This document shows positions 13,701 through 22,978 of a DNA stretch of 64,000 bases, one piece after another. The notes under the pieces were generated by a model. It worked only from the letters and a program-made list of their open reading frames with translations. It did no database searches and was not told the DNA's origin. The first letter of the stretch is position 1, and each line of letters starts with the position of its first letter. Origin of the DNA: Allacma fusca (Eukaryota > Arthropoda > Collembola > Symphypleona > Sminthuridae); contig OX359245.1 in assembly GCA_947179485.1 (NCBI GenBank), positions 81,703,067 to 81,767,066 of the forward strand, in the 5' to 3' direction. The position numbers and the translations under genes are program-made.

Positions 13701-16700
13701 CCCCAACCTTTTTAGGCGTACCGGAGTGCCTGAATCTTTTAGACTACGTTAAAATATAAAAGCTCACTTGGATTTGAGTTGTCTAATTACCAACAGCAGA
13801 AAAGGCGAGCAAGCAACTCACCTGGTCTGATTGGTAAATGCAACCAGCTGTAACAGTGTCTAAACGTAAAAAGTTAGAATAGTGTGAGTGATGTGTAATA
13901 TGTTAGCTTACAATCCAAACACAGTAAAATCCTCCAAATGACAACCAGTATTTTGGTGACTTGAGGCTCAGGAACGCTTTGATTAAGGGATGTGTCAAAA
14001 TCCGTTGTTTCCCTTCAGGGGTGCTATTCTGGACTATATCGAAGAGAAATTCCGACTCTTTCCATTGTCCTCCGCTGACATCAGCGACTATAAAATGCAG
14101 ATTGTAAGATTTTATTAAAAATGTTAATCCAATAGGTGTCACACTAGTTTAATTATAGAGTACGGCAATATTTTAAGACTACCATTTTCATCTGGTTTCT
14201 TGTAGACTAAATTCCTGCAAATATCGAATCAAGATTGTATTTAAAATACAGAGAATACTAGGACCTTATGTAAAAAGCTATAATAACTGTCAATTTCCCG
14301 GTTTTGAAACACTACCCAAAATTCAGTTGAACCACATTGGTAGGCCTGGGGTCAGGAATTAAGTTGACGCCCTTGTCGAGCATTTCATAGACAGTTTCAG
14401 GCAACTGTTTAATGAGTTCTTTCATCAGCGTCCGGTTTACTATTCCTTCTCTACAGGAAATCAAAAACAATTAATTATCACAGAAGCAAACACTAACGGT
14501 TGAAAGAGCAGACCCAAAGTGTGGTACTGGACTAACGACTAGTGCTTAAACGAACGTACATGTTTGTCATGGCGTCATTAGTGAGCTCAAATTAGTGTCT
14601 CTCATGGGTACAGGTTTTACCCGGGTATTTGGGTACAGGTTCAGGTACAGGTATGTATCATGTACATACTTTTTGTACCCATCCAATTTGGGTACAGGTT
14701 CAGGTTCAGTCAGTAGATACCTGAAAATTCAGGTTCAGGTTCAGGTATTGGTACAGGTTCAAAAACCAATCTTTTGGGTATAAACCCATGAGGTACAGGT
14801 ACTCACTGGGTTATACCTGAACCTGAATGTAAAATACCTGAACTTTCAGGTCCTTCTCAGTCAATCATAATTTCCAAGTAAAGCCTGTAAAGGTGTTACC
14901 TTCAAACATGTTTCATTAAAATTAATATGTATAACCTCAGTCGTGAAAACTAATTCCACCATATAGTAACACGTGGCTGGTTACCGTAGCTGGAATGACC
15001 AGAGAATTTTTAGCAGTTCCTGAAACTGGAGTACAGATAGAGCGAGCCTTCTCCGATGGCCCAGTTTTTCAGACGCATAAACGTATATATAAGAGTGGAG
15101 ATACGGTAGGAAATGTTTTTTTCTACAAGCTTGGCTGAAGTTAAAATCTGGGGAGTTTGAATCTAATAAATGTTTTCCATTGCGAAAGCAATTTCAGGTT
15201 GCAAAACAAACTCTTAAACGTTTAATTTCTCGGCATTATTGAACGTTTAGAAAATATTACACTGCATTTGTATTGTTGCATTGAACTTATTCATATCGTA
15301 GATTTTGCTACCTGTTACCTTTTCAACCTATATGCAATCATTTATAACTACTGATAACTCCAGTACTTAGTCATGCTTTCGAAGAATAAAAAATTGAAAA
15401 AATCTAATGTGATAAATAAAATTAAGTCAAAATGTCTTGGCGGCAGATATTTTAATTTTTTATTTCGTGTAATATCTTTGGTAATCATTTAAATTAGTAC
15501 AATCGAAAATACCCGGGTAGGTTCAGATACTTTTAAAATGTACCCGGGTACAGGTACTTTTTTGGGTACTTTTTGGCTACAGGTACTTTTCAGGTACAGG
15601 TACTTCTGATTTAGTTTGAGTACAGGTACAGGTTCAGGAAAATTGAACCCAGGTATTCAGGTAAAGGTACAGGTATAGGTTCAAAAAATCCTTGTACCCA
15701 TGATTCAGGTACAGGTCCAGGTACAACATTTTTGTACCCATGCGGAGCACTAGCTAAAATAGTATTATCCTTGCATCAAGGGCTTTGACTTAGCTCTATT
15801 GTTAGGCATTTGACCAACGCTGCTAGCTCTTGTTATATATTAACCTATTTTAAGCTTAATACGTATTTTAAGTTAAACCTAATTTAAAAAGGTCTTCCAT
15901 TACCACCATTAAGCGTAATTGCCAAAAATTAATAAGGAGTACAAATTAAGGGTACCAAAAATTGGTGTTAATGCGTATTGTTCTACATGTGCTCCGTTCT
16001 TAGAACAAAGCGCTAAAATCGAACACACAAACAAAAGATTTCTGAGTATTTTGAGATGTGTCATATATGTAGCTCCTTTCCAATAGAAAACATTCTGTCC
16101 TGTCACCACTCTGTGTATCGATATTTATAATGGCGGGAATCTCTTTAAAGTAGTGCTCGGTATCATTGATGGGCACCCTCACGAGGTATGAGTTCTTCCC
16201 TCGCCCTCATCCCTCGCCCTCGCCCTCAATTTTTGAGGGATGAGGGCGAGTTCCCATCATAAAAGAAGGCCCTCAGCAAATGAGGGCGAGGCATAGCAAA
16301 ATGTACGTACTTAAACGAGGGCGAGGGTGAGTTCTAAAAGCTAGCCCTCATGAAGTTCGAATAGCAGTTTTAAATCCCGCGAGATAATTCTCACATTTCC
16401 TCTTTGGTGTACCTTTTTCCATAAACGAGTCTGCAGTAGTGCATCGCATGGGTTCAAAACAGTCGAACCTGAACCTGAACCTGGACCCAAACTTTGGGTA
16501 CCTCAAAAGTGTGAACCTGTACCTGAAAATGTACCCATTTAACAGGTTAAAATATTTTGATCCTGAACCTGACCCAATTGCATTTTTGTAGTACCCGCAC
16601 CTGATTAGTACCTGAACCCGAAAAAGTACCCAAAAGACGACCTGAACCCGGGTATTTTTGAACCGGACCTGAACATGTTTGGGTACTTGAGAATCCGAAC

Positions 16701-18622
16701 TTTTTTAAAATTCTATCTTGTATTAAAAGTACAAATATTACAAAATATATTTAAAATGAATAAGAATGCAAATTTTCTGGTTCCTGGGACACCCTGCCAT
16801 AGCTTTTGCGATGGAAATCATCTTGGAAGCTTGAAATTCTCCGGCCTTTAACTTTCAATTAAGTGAACCCAAACATTTCAGGTCTTTTGTGATCAGGTTC
16901 AGGTCTTTCTTGTGTTACACCTGGTCCTGACAGGTAAATTCAAAACGGGTTTTTCTCTGTACCTGGTCCTGAACCTGAACCTGTACCCAATTTCACGGGT
17001 AAAAAATATTGTACCCAGAAAGGACCCAAAATTATTAGGTCCAAAATACATGCACCCATACTAAACCTGAACCTGGACCTGAACCCAAATACCCGGGTGC
17101 GACCTGAACCCATGCGATGCACTAGTCTGCAGAATTAGTTCAAGACCTTAAGAATTAGCTAAAGTTCAGAAGAATTAGCTAAAGTTCAGACGAATTAGCT
17201 AAAGGTCTGAAGAATTAAGTGAATGTTTGAAGGTCTTAACTGGGTGATACTGAACTAAGGGACTGGACTGGATGGGATAATTATTTGAGGCGACGAAACC
17301 AAATGGAATACATTTTTCAAGGGACAAATAATTGACTGGGCAACTTTTTGACGAGACGGGACAACTATTTGACAACGATAGGACTTTTCGCACTTCTCAC
17401 GCCATTGTTGGGTAATTAGTTATACCTATAGTTCTCACATCACGAGGTTAGCAGTTAAGTCTATTGCACTCGCCATGACCTAAACCTTCAAAATAAGCGA
17501 CGCTTCTACTCGCCCTCAGACTCGAGGGGCGAGAGTGAGTGCTTGTTGTTAAGAGTAGACCGTCACGGGTCCGTGTTAGCAAGATTGCAGTGCACTGGCA
17601 GTTAGGTCGTACTTATGGACTCATGAGGCCGAGGGAGAGTCCTTATGATTTAGATTAGGCCCTCACGAGTCTGAGTGCGAGTTCCAGCACGAAGTATCGT
17701 GAGGGATACGGGTGAGAGCGAGTGGGACAATATTTTTTTACATACCTCGTGAGGTGAGGGCGAGGGATTAAACAACGCCCATCTATGCTCGGAATGGTCC
17801 CGTCTGTTCCAGCAGTTCTGGACCAAGCGCAGGACCATTGATAAGGTCCGTTCCGTATAATCGTATCAAGCAACATATATTGGCGATATCCTGGATCAAA
17901 GCTGTACAGATATAGCCCGGGCTGTTGTACTGGACCAGAGACAGACCATTTGGACCAAGCATTACTATAGTGGCGAATTATTTGAACAAATGTTCTACCA
18001 GTCCACATTTATCCCTTGTTAGTCTCTGCAGTCAAATCTAATTAGTCCGATAGACGAGAACTGATGACTCCTTATAAGCAATAAATTAGGAATACTACTT
18101 TACAAACAACCGACAGAACTTATTCCAAATATAAATTATTTTATTTCTTACTCATATACGACTCTAGCTCCATTGTCCACCAATAATTTGGCGAACTCAA
18201 TCGGGACAAAGTTCTCTATGACCAAATCCAAAGGCACCTGTCCCTTCATGTTCTCCACATTTGGATTGGCTTTATGGCGCAGAAGTATTTCCAAGCAATT
18301 TGTCAAGTTTCCAACGCAATTATTACAAAAACAGCCTAAGAAATTTTATTATCATAAGTAGAAGGATTTATTAGTCATTAATATTTAAAATGACGGTATT
18401 AATTATTAGTACCAAAAAATCAAATAATTATTGGTCAGATCAATTTGAATTACAAAAAATTATACACAAGAACGTACCAACTGCAAATAAATAATGTAAG
18501 GCCGTGTCCCCAAAAGAATCCTGCACATTCACTCCAATGCCACTCTCAAGACAAGCTTGCAGTATAGCCGCATCCCTGAATCTGGCTGCCTGAAAAAAAT
18601 TGGGTAGTAAACCCGGTGGCAT
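7771..18622 (-). CDS. TRPA-family cation channel, 10 coding exons
   Basis: Exons in transcription order, all phase-consistent: 18622-18478, 18335-18152, 14450-14316, 14074-13912, 9276-8920, 8800-8624, 8542-8360, 8278-8169, 8104-8001 and 7898-7771 (561 residues). The first two encode ankyrin repeats (GVNVQDSFGDTALHYLF; RHKANPNVENMKGQVPLDL), continued by EGIVNRTLMKELIKQLPETV. The pre-S1 part has LTHPLIKAFLSLK, S1 TVTFILYLTFIW, S2 ESVLAYIVLILYLL, S3 WTNYIFLPASALVMV, S4-S5 on exon 6, the pore GWFQLMTMIVGDSNYED and S6 VVLNLLIGLAVSDVQ, which is the TRPA signature. TRPA proteins are tetrameric plasma-membrane Ca-permeable channels sensing heat, irritants or touch; the subtype (pyrexia, painless or basal-TRPA-like) is not resolved. 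Only about three ankyrin repeats are visible where relatives have 8-16. The ATG at 18622 runs through a strong acceptor-like site, so it may be an internal exon with 5' exons unseen. Two introns (4.6 and 3.7 kb) are filled with hAT elements. Confidence 0.8.
9562..11450. mobile_element. Non-autonomous hAT element, GAGTAC-type subterminal repeats
   Basis: Terminal inverted repeats CAGAGCTCCGCACGGGT and ACCCGTGCGGAGCTCTG; exact 8-bp target duplication CTGACGAG (9554-9561, 11451-11458). About 280 bp at each end is packed with degenerate repeats of the type TACTCGAGTACAAGTACGAG. It lies in the intron between the pre-S1 and S1 exons of the TRPA gene and carries another hAT element (9920-10381) inside. 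Without that insert it is about 1.4 kb. No intact transposase ORF. Confidence 0.92.
9920..10381. mobile_element. Nested non-autonomous hAT element, GGTCTGGTCC-type repeats (copy a)
   Basis: Begins TAGTGATGCCAATGGTCTGG and ends in the inverted form CCAGACCATTGGCATCCCTA. Target duplication TATAACAC is exact (9912-9919, 10382-10389). Both ends carry many copies of GGTCTGGTCC/GGACCAGACC; the middle (10090-10200) is AT-rich. It interrupts the element at 9562-11450, so it is the younger insertion. A second copy lies at 63080-63431. Confidence 0.93.
11594..12528. mobile_element. Non-autonomous hAT element, CGGTTCGGATAACC-type repeats
   Basis: Ends TAAGCATATGATCGGTTCGG and CCGAACCGATCTCATGCTTA; exact 8-bp duplication TACACTGC (11586-11593, 12529-12536). 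Roughly 200 bp at each end consists of variants of GGTTCGGTTCGGATAACCGA. The core is AT-rich without a usable ORF. Short ORFs here are translations of the repeat. Lies in the same TRPA intron as the neighbouring elements. Confidence 0.92.
12618..13732. mobile_element. Non-autonomous hAT element (family 1, copy b)
   Basis: Begins CAGACACTCCGGAATAAGG and ends CGTACCGGAGTGCCTG, the same termini as the element at 6172-7569, with which it shares interior segments (compare 7137-7180 with 13303-13346). Flanking octamers AACCTTGC and AATCTTTT match at only 5 of 8 positions, so the duplication has decayed or an end is slightly misplaced. No intact ORF. Confidence 0.8.
14593..15752. mobile_element. hAT element with GGTACAGGTTCAGG repeats and transposase relic
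   Basis: Ends TAGTGTCTCTCATGGGTAC and GTACCCATGCGGAGCACTA are inverted repeats. Flanking octamers GCTCAAAT (14585-14592) and GCTAAAAT (15753-15760) match at 7 of 8. Terminal 200-250 bp are packed with GGTACAGG/GGTTCAGG and their complements. The interior retains a hAT transposase C-terminal relic (separate entry). Same family as 16437-17124. It sits in a TRPA intron. Confidence 0.92.
14947..15138 (+). pseudogene. hAT transposase C-terminal dimerisation (hATC) relic
   Basis: A 63-codon open frame reads ..VAGMTREFLAVPETGVQIE.. followed by RAFSDG, which fits the hATC signature of hAT transposases (a Trp-rich lead, then xxFLAIPATSxxSERxFSxxG). It is bounded by stops and has lost the rest of the protein (no RNase-H-like catalytic core or BED finger is visible). 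It lies inside a defined hAT element, which identifies the superfamily independently of the target duplications. It cannot encode a working enzyme. Confidence 0.7.
16437..17124. mobile_element. Nested hAT element, CCTGAACC/GGTACC-type repeats
   Basis: Terminal inverted repeats TAGTGCATCGCATGGGTTC and GAACCCATGCGATGCACTA are perfect; the 8-bp duplication GTCTGCAG is exact (16429-16436, 17125-17132). Ends are filled with ACCTGAACCTG variants. A 688-bp relative of 14593-15752 (same TAGTG...CATGGGT termini) that jumped into the GAGGGCG-type element. Confidence 0.94.
17133..17240. repeat. Short tandem repeat of a GAATTAGCTAAAGTTCAG unit
   Basis: About five imperfect copies of an 18-20-bp unit (GAATTAGCTAAAGTTCAGA and variants) lie directly right of the nested element's target duplication, inside the GAGGGCG-type element. 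Its role is unknown; it may be the host element's own internal minisatellite. Confidence 0.6.
17786..18010. repeat. Probable decayed GGACCA-motif transposon remnant
   Basis: Repeated GGACCA/TGGTCC half-sites (17796, 17820, 17831, 17932, 17951) resemble the subterminal motif of the 9920-10381 family, but no terminal repeats or target duplication can be drawn. The 117-codon minus-strand ORF across it continues into neighbouring repeats and is not taken as a TRPA exon, because the flanking exons already join in phase. Confidence 0.4.
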
Positions 18623-18923
18623 ATTTGGTTATTCACGGTAGGGCAACAAATAAATAATAATTGGTTTCAGCTCTGTTATATGAATGCATCTTATCTCATA
18701 AACCTTGGGTTTTATCATCAATTTGCTTTAACAAGTGATTTAATCCGGTGTCACGAAACTTTGGACTATAATAGTTAATCGACTAACCTGTTTTTATCTC
18801 GGTTTAACTTAAAAATGTTTATAGCCATCAATTGCAACTTGCAATTTCTAATTCAACATTTATTGCATGCACTGCTTAACTGTTAAAATTCTTCATTCGG
18901 AGGGCAATTTGAAGGTAACCTAC

Positions 18924-20293
18924 TAGGGGTGAGCATAACGAGACAACGAGACGAGAATCTCTTTTGTCTCGTTCTTTTTGCATCTACAAGACTGTACGAG
19001 ACATCTCGCTTTATTTACCGAGAATATCGTATGCAATTCATGCTTGCAACAAGTTCGTTCAGTGAACTAGTTCCTGAACTGAACTTTGAAGAACATTTAA
19101 CATTTTGAGTGAACTTGAATGAACGGAAATAAATTAATAGAATGAATGACTGAATGTGAATTGAATTATTTTTCACCTTGAATGAACTTGATTGAGTTAG
19201 CGATAAGTACAGCCAAGCGATGAACTGAACTTAGTTGAACTTCAGAAAACAATAGAATGTGTGGTTAACGATATCTTATTTGACACATTGACGCCACGGA
19301 GTGATTCATCGTGGAAAACCAGAGTGCATGAACAGTAACGCCATTATTTGAGCATGCCAAAACGAATTTCGTCATTAAGTCAGCGTGTAATAATTGTTAA
19401 GTTTGCATTAATGTCCCCGAAAATCCCGCCTCAACGTAATTTTTGATAAAATTCTATTTTTATTAAAACCAGTATTTCAAAATGGGACAGTAGCTTATAT
19501 TCTTCATTTAGTTTACCTAAGAATAGAAAATAAAAGTAAACCAGACAATGAATAGCATTTGTCTACAATGCTGAAACCGGGATTCGTTCCCCTTTTAAAA
19601 GTTGAAATGCAGAATTGAATAAATAATTATTAAAAATGAGCTGAATTGAACGACTAATTGATTTAACTGAACTGAACTGATATAATTGCAATATAAATTT
19701 GAACTGAACTGAATGGGCGGTAAAAAAATTACAGTGAACTTGAGTGAACGTCTTCCTAGTATTTTCACAGCGAACTGAATTGAACTGAATGTATCTGGAA
19801 TCCATGGATTATGGAGTTGAACTTGAATTGAATTTTACCTCGAAGTTGCAAGCATGATGCAATTAAATCTTGTTTAAGCCAATATCAGTGGGAAAAATGA
19901 GATGTTTTGCTATATCATTTGGCCAATTGAGACGTTTTGCAACTCTTGGTTCTAGCTATATTATTACAGGAGGTCTTCATTTACTTTTTTTTAATGTTTT
20001 CATGTTTTAAAATTTTATGGTCCAAACCCAAAAATATATATTTTTGCGTCTTGAGATTGGTTTGATAAGTGAAAATTATATAAACTTCTATGTTCTCTTA
20101 CCAGAATTTGTGCAGGCTACAATTAAGTTGCTTGTATTTCAACAAAAAACCCATGTTTTTGCCCTGTCTCGTTTTCCTCGTTCATTGCTTACTCGCGCTA
20201 CTCTCGTTTTCGAAATATCTCGTTCTCGTATTTTTTACACAAACGAGAACGAGACAAACGAGAATTTTAAAACCAGCGAGATACTCACCCCTA
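18924..20293. mobile_element. Non-autonomous hAT element, CGAGACGAG-type repeats
   Basis: Left end TAGGGGTGAGCATAACGAGAC, right end GCGAGATACTCACCCCTA. Flanking octamers TAACCTAC (18916-18923) and AAACCTAC (20294-20301) match at 7 of 8. The termini hold repeats of CGAGAC, CGTTCTCG and ACGAGAACGAGAC. It contains the nested element 19039-19856. Lies upstream of the first recognised TRPA exon. Confidence 0.85.
19039..19856. mobile_element. Nested hAT element, GAACTGAACT-type repeats
   Basis: Termini CATGCTTGCAAC and GTTGCAAGCATG are exact inverted repeats; the 8-bp duplication ATGCAATT is exact (19031-19038, 19857-19864). Ends are packed with GAACTGAACTTGAATGAAC variants. About 818 bp without an intact ORF. 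Inserted into the CGAGACGAG-type element. Confidence 0.92.
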
Positions 20294-20463
20294 AAACCTA
20301 CGGACGATAAAGTCATCTTTGAATACAAAATACATAATTCGTTGATAATAGTTGGTGAGCACAACTAAAGAGATGGGCTCCTTTTCATGTAGCGTTAGGT
20401 TTATTCAATAAGGGTAATTTTTAAAAAAAACCCAGACCATAATTTAGTTTATATGCTAACAAA

Positions 20464-20580
20464 ATGCACATATCGTTGGCTAAATTCTACAAAGTACCAT
20501 TTTCATTTGCGAACCCATTTAAAAAGCATGTGCTATGAAATGAAAATGGTACGTTTTAGAACTTAGCCAACGATATGCAT
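20464..20580. mobile_element. MITE-like hairpin repeat
   Basis: Left arm ATGCACATATCGTTGGCTAA... and right arm ...TTAGCCAACGATATGCAT form an inverted repeat nearly 50 bp long with a few mismatches (both arms contain GTACCATTTTCATTT or its complement), separated by about 20 bp. No clear target duplication. Could be a small foldback element or a hairpin RNA locus; MITE is more likely. Confidence 0.55.
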
Positions 20581-21772
20581 ATAATATATATGTATGTTCC
20601 ATCAGGTAAGATGTAGAGCAATTTAAGTTAGCTAATGCATTTGACTTGTTTTTGATTTTTCGTAGATTACCTGCGGTTACTCCACAGCATCTCTGGTATG
20701 TACTCATTGCACCCTTGAAAATAATTAACTTAACATTTCCTTGCAATGATTACCTATTGCAATCCATCAATCGATATCACTTGGGAGGGAAAGCCTCAAG
20801 TTACAATAATCTAATCTACCACTCAAAATTATAAATGAACCGTGCTCTTCATAGTTACATTGCAAGGTACAGATTTACCCTTCAGTTATTAAATGTAGAT
20901 ATTTGATACTCCCTATTACAACAGCTCAATGGTATATTTTTCTGACACAGTACAAAAGATGTTGTAATAAGTTTGTATTTTCGGGGTTTTCGCTCACAAC
21001 GCAAATTATTGAGAGGAGACTTCTCTTCTCAGGCATGCCAGTGAGCCCATTGCAGATTATATTATAAGTAATTATGTTATTACTATGCAATAGCATTGAA
21101 ATAAATACTATGTGGAGTTTTTCCTGGTATCATTATATAGGTAGATTGTTACCGATTGGGAAATTCGACTGTATAATAAACTTGGTTTAGTAAACGTAGG
21201 TGCATTGCTCAGTTAGCACAAAGCCGTCAACGGAAATTGGCAAGGTCATTTTTTACAGATAATAACTCAAGTAACAAGCTTAAAGTAGTTGACCAAGCAG
21301 CTCAACAGATTCGGAAAGTTAGTGCTTCGATTTTAACTAAAGTGATGCTGGGAGTAGGTTATTGATTCAGTTTAATTTCAGTTCTATTCTTACGACCGTG
21401 TTGGCCTTCATATTACTTTAAAAATCTTTATGATGTTTAGTCAAGTCAGGTGTGGTTTTTGCTAGGAGCTAAGTCCGGGCTCGACTTTACCAAACGTAAT
21501 TGACTGGTCTCAATCCGTTTTTACGTATCTCCTAAACCCATGTCAACCACAATTGCAATAATCCGCTGTATCCATAAGCATTGACATTATCTTCAAGTGT
21601 TAAGCATGAACTTTGTTTATAAGGATTAACTACAGCAGATGATCAAAACGGAGATCAGTCTATTGATACATTATGTGTCACGTGGATTTAATGAGCATAT
21701 CTAATGCAATAAACGCAATTGTGGAGAGAAACACTTTTGGGTCTTCTACTGTATATTGGGTGTTGCAGGTAA

Positions 21773-21840
21773 TCTTTACTATTATAAAATGCGGGTGCAC
21801 GTGTGTTCGTCCGTCCGTTAAAATAATTGTAGACTTTTGA
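21773..21840 (+). mobile_element. Helitron-like 5' end (fragment)
   Basis: The stretch beginning TCTTTACTATTATAAAATGC and continuing with GCGGGTGCACGTGTGTTCGTCCGTCCG has the TC start and TATTATAAA block of many arthropod Helitron 5' ends. No 3' hairpin end was located downstream, so boundaries are uncertain. Confidence 0.35.
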
Positions 21841-22140
21841 TAGGCAGAGCTTTTTCCTTTATTGATAGAAAATTTATGGGTTAGAGATAAGAGTACATTT
21901 ATGCCCTAAGATGGAATACTTTAAACGTTAAGGGCAAGGGGGAGCTATTTGAACATAATTAGAATAAGCTGGGAATTGTAAAGAAACTATGAGATAGATA
22001 TGTGTAGGGTGTGGACGTAAATTATTTAACATTACTGTATACATGAGAATCGCCTGGGCTAAATTATTTTATGATTATAGAGTTGCTTATAGCAGTAATG
22101 ACTATAAAGAGGCTTGACTGTATTTATATTAATACATTTT

Positions 22141-22978
22141 CCCCAGGATTACATCCACATTATATCGTAGTAAGCTAAACAGGCTTTTCCATGTATTGGC
22201 AGGTGCTTTAACATTCCTTGGAAACCACTGCATAGGAAAATGAGTGTGCATATTTAAGTCGAAAATATTTTCGGTTGTACAGTAAATATAAGTCGACAAT
22301 GTTCCGCCTTGGACCCTGTTCCATGAGTGTTGGCAAATCTATAGTTAAATAGTACTACTCTTGGTCTAGGTCAGGACATAAATCTAGGAACACACGTAAA
22401 CAATCTTGGGAAACTTTCTGCGTGCATGTAGTTATGCTACTTGTAGTCTCAGAACGGCGTGCAGTTATACGTTATCTTCGTGTTTCTTTATTTAAAAACA
22501 CTCGTTTTCAGTTGATTGTTGAGTTATTCCGTATACGGCACGTTCTTTCTTTAGATTTCATTTCCCTTTAGAGTTTCCTTCGTTTACGTTTTAATTATGT
22601 CAAATAACGAGAACAGTCTTCGGATTGCATAGTAATTTTTCATTCCATAGATAACTCACTTCTCAGTTTATTCCAGCATGATCATTTACTTTCCTAATTA
22701 CCTGTAAAAAATAGTTTGGCTTCGTTTTATAGGTAAGTAACTACGTAAAATATTAATAGTGTGTAGTTACATGTGTATGTACAGTGTATTTCCAATATAA
22801 TTGTTTAATCTTATTGTTAGATGGCATCCCCATTCAATTCGCGTCAAATTAAATTTCCTCCAGGATTATATACACATGACAAAGTAGTAAGATTCAGTTT
22901 CCTCTCCTAGTATTGGCAGATATTTTCAAATCCCTTGTGAACCGTTCCATAGTAAATGCACCGCATATGGTAATCAAA
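22141..22978. repeat. Pair of diverged direct repeats (about 120 bp each)
   Basis: 22141-22262 (CCAGGATTACATCCACATTA ... TATTGGCAGGTGC ... TTGGAAACC) and 22858-22978 (CCAGGATTATATACACATGA ... TATTGGCAGATAT ... TTGTGAACC) run parallel over about 115 bases. Probably two old copies of one interspersed repeat; no termini resolved. Confidence 0.5.

Larger units (their letters stand above)
16162..17785. mobile_element. Non-autonomous hAT-like element, GAGGGCGAGG-type repeats
   Basis: Both ends carry GATGGGC/GCCCATC and an inverted CACGAGGTATG block, followed inward by many copies of GAGGGCGAGGG or CCCTCGCCCTC. Flanking octamers TGCTCGGT (16154-16161) and TGCTCGGA (17786-17793) match at 7 of 8, though the outermost few terminal bases do not align perfectly. 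It contains the nested element 16437-17124 and a tandem array. In a TRPA intron. Confidence 0.7.

Noticed and set aside
13822-13859. A 38-bp candidate exon on the minus strand with good splice signals (TLLQLVAFTNQT) between the pre-S1 and S1 exons of TRPA
   Set aside because: Including it breaks the frame into the S1 exon; exons 14074-13912 and 9276-8920 join directly in phase and give a normal S1.
17655-18008. 117-codon minus-strand ORF in the TRPA intron
   Set aside because: It runs into the GAGGGCG element, lacks TRPA or ankyrin features, and the flanking exons already join in phase.
9900-20300. CRISPR-like appearance of the regular short repeats
   Set aside because: Repeats are degenerate, lie inside transposon termini in inverted orientation, and the genome is eukaryotic.
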